From: JBGTLW01 sp041743835
Lineage (GTDB): Bacteria > Planctomycetota > Phycisphaerae > Phycisphaerales > Phycisphaeraceae
Direction of reading: 5' to 3'
DNA length: 11,566 bases
Assembly (NCBI GenBank): GCA_041743835.1
Contig: JBGTLW010000369.1
Coordinates: forward strand, 1-11,566
Shown here: one piece after another, positions 1-7,318 of the stretch
Numbering within the stretch: position 1 is the first letter of the stretch
How the letters are laid out: each line of letters begins with the position of its first letter
The notes under the pieces: generated by a model
What the model was told of the DNA's origin: nothing
Databases searched by the model: none
What the model saw: only the letters and a program-made list of their open reading frames with translations
Position numbers and translations under genes: made by a program

Positions 1-1443
1 ATCAGCCCCGGCCGACGCCCCCCGAGGCCCGGAGCGGCTGCCGTCGCCGCCCTGCGGCTCGGTTTCGGGCAACAGGGCGGACTCGGGCGAGCCGCCGTCC
101 GGGTCATTGATCGTGCCGAGCGTGTCCGTGCCGTAGGCTTCCAGGCCGATCGGTTTGTAACCGTCGTTGCCCCACTTCACTTCCTCGAACGGCGCATCGG
201 TTGCCGCAAGGATCGCGTTCAGGGGCACGCCCATCTCGAACCAGCCCTTGGCCTGTTCGACCAGCTCAAGGTTCGCCCGCTGGATTGCCGGCACGGTCGA
301 GCTGTCGAACCATGAGAACAATGCAGACCCCCGCCCGGCCGCTTCGCGCTTGCCCGCGCGATAGCCCCGGTTGCAACGCTGGGGGAACGTCACAGCTCTG
401 CGCCGGGCTTCCTGACCGCGAAGTGATCGGTCGCCTTCCCATTTCGACAAGACGGCCTCATCCCATTCCTCGGCGAACCGCGATCCCCGAGGCACCACGG
501 TATTCGCCCAGAACATCCGGTCTGCGGCGTCGGCGTGCGCCCGGTTGTCATTCTCGTAGTAGCCGGCCACGCTGGGCGGGACGTTGTAAGCCGAGCAGAT
601 GTCTGTGCGTGCCATCCGCTTAAGTTCCGGGAACTCCGCATCTTTGAAGCTCGTGCCCATCGTCTGCCATTTCAACCCGCCATACAGCACCAAGTGTCGG
701 CGGCGCTGGCGCACGCCGCGCCGCTCATCCAGCGATGACCGCACGTCGCTGATCTGCGGCTCTGTCGGTGTCCCGTCCATCGTGAACACGCCGCCAGGCT
801 CAACGCCGTTGTCCAGGCTCGCTTCGTTGGCAAGGTCGCTCTTGTAGTATTGGTTGATCGCAAGTTGAACGGCCTTGCGCGGGCTCAACCCTTGCAGCGG
901 ATCGTGCGGGTTCTCATGGTCCGGGTCGATGACCTGATGCACCTGCTCCACCGAAAGCGTCACCCGGAAACTCGACGGCGCACCTGCCGGCCGATACTTC
1001 CAGGACAACACTTCGCCCGTGCGCCGGTCGATCACAGCCTCCATCTGTGCAGGGCACACCGGCACCACCTGGTACGGCCGGCCCAGCGTGTCCAGTTCCA
1101 TCACCCACAACACCGAGCCGAACAAGTCGATGATGGCGCTGGTTGCTTCCCAGAACGCCCGCCGTGTCATCCGTGGGTTCGGCCGCTCGATCAGCTCAAC
1201 CACCGGCCCCGATTCGAGCACCTGGTCATCGAGCGTTGAGACCGTCAACGGCATACCCGCGATCGCCTGTGCCCTCGCGCGGACACACGCGAACACAGCC
1301 ACCACCTGCGAGTAAGGCCGCGTCGGGCGCTCCGCACTACCGCCTCGGTCGAAGTGATGCGCCAGCTCGTGCTGGTTCAGGCTTCGACCGGCCAGCACCA
1401 AGCCGGCGGCTTTCACGCGTTGGAAGATGCCTGCTGGTTTCAT
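1..1443 (-). CDS. phage portal protein, HK97 family (partial, C-terminus off left edge)
   Basis: Portal proteins form the dodecameric ring at the capsid vertex through which DNA is packaged and ejected, and they dock the terminase. The minus-strand frame is open from ATG 1443 to base 1 without a stop, giving 481 residues so far. It shows the HK97/Phage_portal landmarks in order: YSQVVAVFACVRARAQAIA (about 44-62), a PVVELIERPNPRMTRRAFWE block (about 80-100) with a following G-rich strand, and the segment FKDAEFPELKRMARTDICSAYNVPPSVAG, where the AYNVPPSVAG core matches the usual 'aFgVPp.llg' motif. The visible tail is hydrophilic (Gly/Ser/Pro-rich) and the protein already exceeds the common 400-440 aa. 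The start overlaps the terminase stop (ATGA, 1440-1443), so the two are translationally coupled. The family call comes from motif recognition, not a search. Confidence 0.85.
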   Translation of the reverse strand, partial: MKPAGIFQRVKAAGLVLAGRSLNQHELAHHFDRGGSAERPTRPYSQVVAVFACVRARAQAIAGMPLTVSTLDDQVLESGPVVELIERPNPRMTRRAFWEATSAIIDLFGSVLWVMELDTLGRPYQVVPVCPAQMEAVIDRRTGEVLSWKYRPAGAPSSFRVTLSVEQVHQVIDPDHENPHDPLQGLSPRKAVQLAINQYYKSDLANEASLDNGVEPGGVFTMDGTPTEPQISDVRSSLDERRGVRQRRRHLVLYGGLKWQTMGTSFKDAEFPELKRMARTDICSAYNVPPSVAGYYENDNRAHADAADRMFWANTVVPRGSRFAEEWDEAVLSKWEGDRSLRGQEARRRAVTFPQRCNRGYRAGKREAAGRGSALFSWFDSSTVPAIQRANLELVEQAKGWFEMGVPLNAILAATDAPFEEVKWGNDGYKPIGLEAYGTDTLGTINDPDGGSPESALLPETEPQGGDGSRSGPRGASAGAD

Positions 1444-2837
1444 ACGAATACAGCTCCCAGTGCAACGTGTGAAAGTGAACCCGCCCGCAACGCCAGCGCA
1501 CCGGCATACGCGATATCACAGTGCGAATCGGCCATCAGGGGGTTCGGGGTCTCGTGTAGCTTTAACCGCCGTGAGTCGCCAGCGCCGGTCTCTTCGCGCT
1601 GGATCGCGTACAGGTCTGTCGCGATGAACTTGTGCGGGCCATCCACTGGCGGGATCGCCTGCCCGCCGTCGCCGAACGTCGTGGCCAGCGTGCTGCCAAG
1701 GTCGCTCTTGCGCCGCCCGCCGAAGTCCACCGGCTCCCAGCGGTCCCCGTACAACTCGCGTAGGGTTTCGTTGCTGTCCATCCCGAGGCCAGTGGCATCA
1801 CCACACCCGACCGCACCGATGGGGGCACTCATGACCGAACGCACCACGGTGCGCTGAAGCTCGAACGCCGCATTGTGCATCAGGACCAGGAAACGAAGCC
1901 GCTTGGGCATCCCCGGCATTGCGTGGTTCACCCACAGCGCCGAGAGGTGCCCCCGGCGTGCCACGTCCCAGCCGATCTCAAGCCGGCCGCGGTCAGGTAA
2001 ACCCCGATCAAAGAACATTCCATCCCAGCCCGATTCCCCCTCAACGCGCAGCAGGTCGAACGGCTGATCGCGCCCAAGATCGCCAGCGGCGATGAGCTGT
2101 GCCCACCGCACCAGCGCGTCCAGGTCGCCGGTGAACTGGCATTCATACTCGCGCGCCCAGCCCGATTCATCGCCATAGAGTTTCTTGAACTCTTCGAGCG
2201 TGCAGGGTTCGCCGTCGCTGCCCTTGAGCACGAAGCCCTCGGCGATGGATTGATGGATGTCACAGAAGTGGACGCTGTAGGTCTCGGGGTCGCTGACCAG
2301 CTCGAAGAACTTGGAGTTCTTGCCGCGCGGTGTGCTGATGGCGATCACCTGAAATCCCCGCGTCGCCAGGGGGAACACAACCCGCCAATGGTCATACCCG
2401 CCATTGGGGAACAGGCCGAACTCGGTGAAGATTACGTTCCCGGTGAGGCCCGCGAGCGTGTCGGGATCGCGGCCGGGCAGGCTCACCACCTTGCCGCCAT
2501 TGGGAAGCCGCAACTCACGCGCTTTGAACTCGAACAGTTCGTCGATGTCACGGTCATAAATCCGGCCGGCTTGACGCTCGACGGTCTCTAACGCGATCTT
2601 GTATTTCTTCGCCCACCAGACACACTTATCGAACGTCTCGTCGGCTTGGCGTTGTGTAAGCGACACGATGTACCAGGTGTCGCCCTTGGCCAGGGCTTGA
2701 AGCACGGCCTTGGCAGCGGTCGTGAAGTCTTTGCCCTTTTGACGGTGCCAGCAAACGACCTGCACACGCGACTCATCAGCGAAGAATCGCTTCTGCGCCG
2801 GGTCGAGCTGAACACCTTCGAGCTTGGGCTTGCTCAT
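1440..2837 (-). CDS. phage terminase large subunit (Mu gp28-like)
   Basis: Packaging motor: an N-terminal ATPase drives DNA translocation into the prohead and a C-terminal RuvC-like nuclease cuts DNA. The 465 aa match the usual size of this family. Visible motifs: a P-loop-like CWHRQKGKD (29-37); a Walker-B-like NVIFTEFG (134-141) with Thr138 where Asp is usual, followed by the expected Glu139; the coupling motif IAISTPRG (165-172). Nuclease acidic residues are likely Asp291 (EIGWDVAR), Asp347 (GCGDATGLG) and Asp441 (DSHCDIAYAGALAL). The ATG at 2835-2837 shares one base with the TGA of the upstream 90-aa gene, and the stop overlaps the portal start. The terminase-portal order is standard for tailed phages. 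The subfamily (gp28-like versus another terminase clade) is less sure than the overall function. Confidence 0.88.
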   Translation of the reverse strand: MSKPKLEGVQLDPAQKRFFADESRVQVVCWHRQKGKDFTTAAKAVLQALAKGDTWYIVSLTQRQADETFDKCVWWAKKYKIALETVERQAGRIYDRDIDELFEFKARELRLPNGGKVVSLPGRDPDTLAGLTGNVIFTEFGLFPNGGYDHWRVVFPLATRGFQVIAISTPRGKNSKFFELVSDPETYSVHFCDIHQSIAEGFVLKGSDGEPCTLEEFKKLYGDESGWAREYECQFTGDLDALVRWAQLIAAGDLGRDQPFDLLRVEGESGWDGMFFDRGLPDRGRLEIGWDVARRGHLSALWVNHAMPGMPKRLRFLVLMHNAAFELQRTVVRSVMSAPIGAVGCGDATGLGMDSNETLRELYGDRWEPVDFGGRRKSDLGSTLATTFGDGGQAIPPVDGPHKFIATDLYAIQREETGAGDSRRLKLHETPNPLMADSHCDIAYAGALALRAGSLSHVALGAVFV

Positions 2838-3109
2838 CAGACTTGCCCCCTCTGGTCATCGATCAGCTTGCGACGGCCGGCGTTGAGGTACGCGGCAACC
2901 AGAGCGGTGACATCGGCCTCATCGGTGCAGACTGACAAGTCGATCCCCGACACATCCAGCGCCGCGAGCACGCCATTGAGCACGTCGGCCGGGGCCAGCG
3001 CAGACGGCGCACGGCTCGACACTTCAATCACGTATCGACACCCCCTGATGCCGATCAGGTCGGCCAGCGAATCAGAAGGATCGGGTTGTGAAGTGGTGTG
3101 CGTTGGCAT
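2837..3109 (-). CDS. hypothetical phage protein, 90 aa
   Basis: I do not recognise this protein. It is short and acidic, with a Ser/Pro/Thr-rich N-terminus (MPTHTTSQPDPSD), then predicted strands around RGCRYVIEV and helices around PADVLNGVLAALDV and EADVTALVAAYLNAGRRKLI. There is no signal peptide or membrane span. Reading on the minus strand, CCAAGG lies about 5 nt before the ATG as a plausible ribosome site. Its stop shares one base with the terminase ATG, and it begins 18 nt after the stop of the 120-aa gene, so it belongs to the packaging operon. The slot just upstream of a large terminase often holds the small terminase or an accessory packaging factor, but no DNA-binding motif is visible to support that here. 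Confidence 0.65.
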   Translation of the reverse strand: MPTHTTSQPDPSDSLADLIGIRGCRYVIEVSSRAPSALAPADVLNGVLAALDVSGIDLSVCTDEADVTALVAAYLNAGRRKLIDDQRGQV

Positions 3110-3127
3110 CCGTGCCTTGGCGGGGGG

Positions 3128-3490
3128 TCAGTCGTGGGCCAGAATCTCGGCAGTTACAGCGTCGGTGAGTTCACGCGACCATCGCTCGTAGCGCCGCATC
3201 GCTTTGTCTTCCGCAGCCTGCATATCGCGGCTGGCTTTGCTATGCTTGAACTCTTCGGCAAGCATCGTGTGTGCCCGCGCCATCATGTCAGGCTCAAGGC
3301 GGCGCATGACCACTTGCGTGACCATGTCGGCGAGTAAGTCGCTTACGCGATCAGGACCGACCTGCCCGAACTTCTCCAGGCGCATCATGCAGCATCGCTT
3401 CGACTCGGCCAGCACTTCACGCACGAAACCGTCCATGCCACCGGCAACTTCGATCGCGGAAACACCCTGAAAAATAGCCTTATTTGCCAT
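3128..3490 (-). CDS. hypothetical helical phage protein, 120 aa
   Basis: I do not recognise this protein. It appears mostly alpha-helical and is rich in Met, Glu, Arg and Ala, with a long amphipathic stretch from about residue 50 to the end (DLLADMVTQVVMRRLEP..., then SRDMQAAEDKAMRRYERW), consistent with an oligomerising or coiled-coil protein. It carries a CCMM cluster near residues 33-36. The start ATG (3488-3490) lies inside the last codons of the repressor gene, with an 11-bp overlap. A good ribosome-binding sequence, GAAGGG, sits about 7 nt upstream inside the repressor frame, which supports both the start and translational coupling. It lies two genes upstream of the large terminase, so a packaging or small-terminase-like role is possible but unproven. 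Confidence 0.65.
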   Translation of the reverse strand: MANKAIFQGVSAIEVAGGMDGFVREVLAESKRCCMMRLEKFGQVGPDRVSDLLADMVTQVVMRRLEPDMMARAHTMLAEEFKHSKASRDMQAAEDKAMRRYERWSRELTDAVTAEILAHD

Positions 3491-4280
3491 TTCCGTGCCC
3501 TTCTTGCAGTTGTTCGTTAATCCTATCGATTAAATGCTTCTCTTCATCAGGTAGCCAAGTTCGGTGCTTCAATCCGAGTTGCTCATATTCGAGTTTGCTT
3601 GCCCAGAGCTTTGCCAGTTGAACAATGAGATAGATCATCGGCTGAGAGTTAGAAACCTTGTCCCATTGATCCAACAAGCCACGGATCGAGAGTTCTTCGG
3701 TCTGGAACTGTCTGTACTGACCCATGTGCGGCATCAAATAGTGCGCCCATGATGGGTCAAAAGAGTGCATTTTTTCAGCGCTATCAACGACTCGAATTGC
3801 CAAGGCCAACCTTTTTCGGTTGGACTCATCTAAGCCGCTACTCCCTTGCTGAATCATTTCTTGGGCCAGCCCCTCCCACACTGTGGCATCTGCCTTAACA
3901 ATGGCCCGAACAAACCCGGCCGCCTCCGGCAAGTAGCGCCGTGCGACTTCACACATCAGGTCGAAAGTTGGTGCAGCCTCTAAGCTGGATCGTTGCTGCG
4001 CCTCGGGGACTTCCGGCGGCTCCAACCGTTGATCTTCTTCATTCAACAACCAGAGAGGATCAACTCCTAACGCTTGCGCGAGTTTGATGCCTTCGGTAGG
4101 TGGAGGAACATTGCCTCGATGCAACAACAGGCTAACGGTGCCCTTGCGAAGCCCGGCAGCCGCATCGATGTCGGTCTTGATGCGACCTTCACATCGAGCG
4201 CGGAGCTTCTGCGCAAAAAGACTCGGTGACTCTGGTGCCATGAACGGCATCGTAGCAGCAGTTGCATCCGTGCTTGCCAT
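3480..4280 (-). CDS. XRE/HTH-type phage repressor
   Basis: Probable lysogeny repressor that binds the divergent switch just upstream. Taking ATG 4280, the protein has 266 residues. Residues 20-80 form an HTH domain of the XRE/Cro-cI type: LFAQKLRARC, then DIDAAAGLRKGTVSLLLHRG (recognition region), then EGIKLAQALGVDPLWLLNEED, the usual C-terminal helix of such domains. The remaining 185 residues look helical and contain no S24 peptidase Ser/Lys signature, so RecA-stimulated self-cleavage is not expected. The frame is open up to 4361, and ATGs also exist at 4322, 4250 and 4241. ATG 4280 was chosen because a TTGACA box at 4315-4310 would start transcription almost on it; no Shine-Dalgarno is visible for any choice. 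The gene is visibly more AT-rich than its neighbours, suggesting separate acquisition. Confidence 0.75.
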   Translation of the reverse strand: MASTDATAATMPFMAPESPSLFAQKLRARCEGRIKTDIDAAAGLRKGTVSLLLHRGNVPPPTEGIKLAQALGVDPLWLLNEEDQRLEPPEVPEAQQRSSLEAAPTFDLMCEVARRYLPEAAGFVRAIVKADATVWEGLAQEMIQQGSSGLDESNRKRLALAIRVVDSAEKMHSFDPSWAHYLMPHMGQYRQFQTEELSIRGLLDQWDKVSNSQPMIYLIVQLAKLWASKLEYEQLGLKHRTWLPDEEKHLIDRINEQLQEGHGNGK

Positions 4281-4285
4281 ATTGC

Positions 4286-4315
4286 ATATTGTGACGCATC
4301 CTTGCAATTTGTCAA
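4286..4315 (-). promoter_or_regulatory. leftward repressor promoter
   Basis: On the minus strand a perfect TTGACA (4315-4310) is followed after 18 bp by a weak -10, CAATAT (4291-4286). The predicted start lies at about 4280, coincident with the proposed repressor ATG, so the message would be leaderless or nearly so. The -35 boxes of the two opposing promoters are only 2 bp apart, so simultaneous occupation is unlikely. Confidence 0.4.
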
Positions 4316-4330
4316 GTCTCATATTATTAT
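4302..4330 (+). promoter_or_regulatory. rightward early promoter (transposition operon)
   Basis: The -35 candidate is TTGCAA (4302-4307) and the -10 candidate is TATTAT (4325-4330), with an ideal 17-bp spacer. Transcription would start near 4337 and run into the 197-aa gene, the transposase and the ATPase. The -35 box lies inside the second TTGCA repeat, so repressor binding should block it. Confidence 0.55.
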
Positions 4331-4382
4331 GCAATGCGGGCGAGCAGCCCAATGCGGCCAACAGGCCAGAAAGGAGAGCATT

Positions 4383-4426
4383 AGCCGGTCCCAGTCCGGC
4401 TGGCGTGGGGCGCAGTAAAAAGCCCC
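4383..4426 (+). promoter_or_regulatory. tandem hairpins in the early-operon leader
   Basis: Two perfect hairpins sit in the predicted 5' leader of the rightward transcript. AGCCGG/CCGGCT (4383-4388 with 4396-4401) has a 7-nt loop. GGGGC/GCCCC (4407-4411 with 4422-4426) has a loop ending in AAAAA. No U-run follows either, so a classical terminator is not supported. They may modulate read-through or protect the message. Confidence 0.3.
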
Positions 4427-4484
4427 TCGCCTGGTGTCCACGAATCCCGTCAAGAACTGTTCACACCAAACGAGAGGCAACGAA

Positions 4485-5078
4485 ATGCTACACGATCAAC
4501 AGGAAAAATCCACCCACACCGCATCTGCTTTGAACCGTATGAGCAAGGACGCTCAAACCAACCCGACCGCAGCCTTCGCCGAGCTACGCGGCGAGCTGAA
4601 TCTTGACCGCGAACACGTGGCGTTCCACGATCGACGCTTCGGCCTGCCCGTGCCGCTTGGCGCGTTGGTATGGATCAGCGAAGTCGATGAAGCGATCGTC
4701 GTCGGCGGCACCGATGAGATCGCGATCGTCGTGGACGCCAAAGGCAGACAGCACGCCGAGCGCTGGGGCGTGGTCACCGTCCAGGCATCCGGCCCCGCGT
4801 GGCTCCATGATCCCGCTAAAGCCCGAAGCATCCCGGCCGAGGCCGACCCCGCTGGCCGATTCTTTGAGCTCGCGCGCAAGCTCGCGGCACTTGAAGATGA
4901 ACTGGATCAAGCGACGCTTGGCGCGAACCTGCCTGTCGCGATACGCGACCTGGCCGAAGAGGCGAATGAAGCGCTCGCGCCAACGTTGCGCGCCGCGTTC
5001 GATCGCCTGGTGAAGCTGGCCGGCGATGCGCTGGCCAGCGGTGAGAACAACACGCGCGGGAAGGCGGTGGCCTCATGA
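4485..5078 (+). CDS. hypothetical early phage protein, 197 aa
   Basis: First gene of the rightward operon. I do not recognise the family. The N-terminal 30 residues are polar. Residues 48-100 look beta-rich (RFGLPVPLGALVWI, AIVVGGTDEIAIVVDAKG, RWGVVTVQ). Residues 122-185 are amphipathic helix (GRFFELARKLAALEDELDQA and following), and there is no membrane segment or signal peptide. The start ATG 4485 was chosen because GAGAGG (4472-4477) lies 7 nt upstream; an upstream in-frame GTG at 4434 lacks such a site. The stop overlaps the transposase start (ATGA, 5075-5078). In Mu this slot is held by the small HTH regulator Ner, but no helix-turn-helix is apparent here, so a transposition accessory or early regulator is only a positional guess. 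Confidence 0.75.
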   Translation: MLHDQQEKSTHTASALNRMSKDAQTNPTAAFAELRGELNLDREHVAFHDRRFGLPVPLGALVWISEVDEAIVVGGTDEIAIVVDAKGRQHAERWGVVTVQASGPAWLHDPAKARSIPAEADPAGRFFELARKLAALEDELDQATLGANLPVAIRDLAEEANEALAPTLRAAFDRLVKLAGDALASGENNTRGKAVAS

Positions 5079-7318
5079 CCGCACTTCCCATCCCCCGAAC
5101 CGTCAACGCTGGTTCACCGCCAGCGATCGATGACACGCGCTGGATTGCGCTCAACGAAGCGGCCGAGCGCTTGAGCCGCGACCCTGCACACCTGCGCCGC
5201 CTGGCACGCGAGCAGCTTGTCGGGCTTGGCCTGGCGGTGAAGCAGGCTGCCAAGGCCGACGAACCCGAACGCTGGTACATCGCTCGGCGGTGGAACCTGG
5301 CGTTGTCGCCGGGGCAGGCCGGCGACACTCACCGCGCGCCCGAGTTGTCCGACTTCCCTCGTCATAAGGTGCGCGAGGCGCTGGACAAGGTGGCGGTGCT
5401 TCAGGCGTACCGCGAGCTGAAGGGAACCATCCGTGAGGCGGTGAGTTCCTGGCTGCCGCAGTTCATCGCCCAGCAGCAAGAGCGCTATCCCGATCTGAAG
5501 TTCACCGGGCGCACGCTTCGCCGGTGGGACAAGGACTATCAGGGGCCGGCCGATCTGCCGAAGCTGATCGACACGCGCGGCGGGAACCAGACGGAACAGG
5601 CCGACCCCGCAGCGTGGGACTATTTCAAAGCGCTCTACCTCAACGGCAACTCACCGGCGACAAAGCAGTGCTGGCAGCAGACGCGGCACTATGCGAAGCA
5701 GGCGGGCATGAGCTGGTGTTCCTATCGCGCCTGCTGCGCTCAGCTCGACTCCAAGATCAGCCCCGAGCAGGCGGCGCTGTACCGAAGCCCGAAGGACTAC
5801 AAAGACCGCTTTGAAGCGCCTTTGAAGATGGACCCTGACACGTTCGCGCCGGGGCTGTGCTGGATCGGCGATCACGCGCAGCTCGACGTGTATTGCAGGT
5901 CCGGCCAACGCAAGGTTCGGCCGTACCTCACTGCCTGGCAGGACTGGAAGAGTCGCAAGATCGTCGGCTGGGAGCTTGTCGAGATACCCGATGCGATGTC
6001 GATCCTGACCGCGTTTCGGCGGGCGATCCTCGACCCGTCGAACCACGGCGGGCCTGACTACCTCTGGCAGGACAACGGCCGCGACTTCGACGCGACGATG
6101 CTGGTCGGCTCGACCAAGCAGCATCGCCGCGTGGACCCTGAAGAACGCTTGCGCTTGCGCATGGGCGAGAGCGACGGGCTTTATGGTTACCTGAAGATCG
6201 GCGTCATCAGCGCGATACCCTACAACTCGAAGGCCAAGGGTCGGCTCGAACGATGGTTCAGGCGGTTCCACAACGAGCACGACAAGACCTATGAATCGTA
6301 CACAGGCAGCAAGACCGAGGACAAGCCCGAACGGCTCAAGGGCCTGCTGAAAGAGCCGTGGCGGCTGCCGACCTTCGAGCAGCTCCGCGAGAGCATCGGC
6401 GAGTATATCCAGCACTTCAACGCCAGCGCCGAGCACGCGAAGGAAGACCTTCGCTTGCCTGATGGTCGGCGCTGCTCGCCCGATGAAATGATGGCTCGCT
6501 GCCCGCGCGTGCGGTCGTATGACCGCAAGGCGATCGACCTGCTTTTGCGGGCGCAGCAGGAACCGCGGGCCGTGACAAAGGAAGGCGTCAAGCTCCGCGT
6601 GGCTGGGGGAACCACGGCCTACGGTGTCCACGACAGCCGCATCCGATCGTTCATCGGGACCGGCCGCAAGGTTCGCCTGACTTACGATCCACAGGACACG
6701 CGCGAGGTCCACGCATGGACCGAGGATTGGAAGTGGATCGGCGAGTTGAAGAACAACCGATTCGGCAACGTGGGCACAGCGGTATCGATCGCAGACCTGA
6801 AGGAATCCATCGCGGAACACCGCAAGCATAAGAAGACGCTTCGCGACATTGACAAAGACCGTTTGAAGCACGTTTTGAGGCGTCCCGATGAGCTGGCGGT
6901 CGGCATCGCCAAGCGCAAGACCGAGCCGCTTGAAGCGCCGACGATACAGCCGGTGCTCACGCCACTCGACGCCCAGGCATCGCGTGCCGGCCGTGACATC
7001 GAGCAGACGCGGGACGGGCGGTTCAAGCACGTACCGATGCCCGATCTTAGCGCGCTGCTGAAGCGTGCCGAAGAACGTGACGCCGAGTTGGCGTTCGACT
7101 TTGAGGCGCACGCCAAGGCTGCTGGCAATCGATCGAAGCCCAGCGATGGGGCGGGCGACCTTGAAAGTCACGAGCCGGACACCATCACCGATCCGCCTGA
7201 AAACATCCTCGACAGGCTCGCAAGGGTGTATGGCAATCCGCAGTACCGTGACCCTGAAGAACTCGATCTGAGGGATAGCCTCCGGCAGCCGCGCGTGGTG
7301 GGTGGGGGTGCAGCATGA
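5075..7318 (+). CDS. MuA-type DDE transposase
   Basis: Catalyses strand transfer for integration and replicative transposition of the phage. Its 747 aa are slightly longer than MuA (663). Residues about 22-75 form a first winged/HTH-like segment (WIALNEAAERLSRDPAHLRRLAREQ). Residues 95-155 form a second, typical for this family (KVAVLQAYRELKGTIREAV, ending GRTLRRWDKDYQG). The catalytic core (about 255-400) shows GDHAQLD (Asp266), WQDNGRDF (Asp333) and KGRLERWF (Glu392), with D-D and D-E spacings close to MuA (269, 336, 392). A beta-barrel Mu-transpos_C region follows (about 465-560). The basic helical C-terminus (about 570-747, e.g. EHRKHKKTLRDIDKDRLKH) is where MuA contacts MuB. It is coupled by ATGA overlaps to both neighbours. 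Assignment to the rve/MuA superfamily is strong. Confidence 0.93.
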   Translation: MTALPIPRTVNAGSPPAIDDTRWIALNEAAERLSRDPAHLRRLAREQLVGLGLAVKQAAKADEPERWYIARRWNLALSPGQAGDTHRAPELSDFPRHKVREALDKVAVLQAYRELKGTIREAVSSWLPQFIAQQQERYPDLKFTGRTLRRWDKDYQGPADLPKLIDTRGGNQTEQADPAAWDYFKALYLNGNSPATKQCWQQTRHYAKQAGMSWCSYRACCAQLDSKISPEQAALYRSPKDYKDRFEAPLKMDPDTFAPGLCWIGDHAQLDVYCRSGQRKVRPYLTAWQDWKSRKIVGWELVEIPDAMSILTAFRRAILDPSNHGGPDYLWQDNGRDFDATMLVGSTKQHRRVDPEERLRLRMGESDGLYGYLKIGVISAIPYNSKAKGRLERWFRRFHNEHDKTYESYTGSKTEDKPERLKGLLKEPWRLPTFEQLRESIGEYIQHFNASAEHAKEDLRLPDGRRCSPDEMMARCPRVRSYDRKAIDLLLRAQQEPRAVTKEGVKLRVAGGTTAYGVHDSRIRSFIGTGRKVRLTYDPQDTREVHAWTEDWKWIGELKNNRFGNVGTAVSIADLKESIAEHRKHKKTLRDIDKDRLKHVLRRPDELAVGIAKRKTEPLEAPTIQPVLTPLDAQASRAGRDIEQTRDGRFKHVPMPDLSALLKRAEERDAELAFDFEAHAKAAGNRSKPSDGAGDLESHEPDTITDPPENILDRLARVYGNPQYRDPEELDLRDSLRQPRVVGGGAA

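Larger units (their letters stand above)
4281..4335. promoter_or_regulatory. operator region of the phage switch (TTGCA repeats)
   Basis: Two direct repeats lie exactly 20 bp apart: TTGCATATTGTGA (4282-4294) and TTGCAATTTGTCA (4302-4314), identical at 10 of 13 positions. A perfect inverted pair, ATTGCATA (4281-4288) and TATGCAAT (4328-4335), brackets the block. A further short inverted repeat, CTTG...CAAG (4301-4316), lies in the middle. The sites cover both divergent promoters, as expected for repressor operators. Assigning them to the adjacent HTH repressor is inference from position. Confidence 0.6.

Noticed and set aside
167..1472. Several short plus-strand and minus-strand frames inside the portal region
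   Set aside because: All overlap the long portal frame, which carries clear family motifs; they are out-of-frame shadows.
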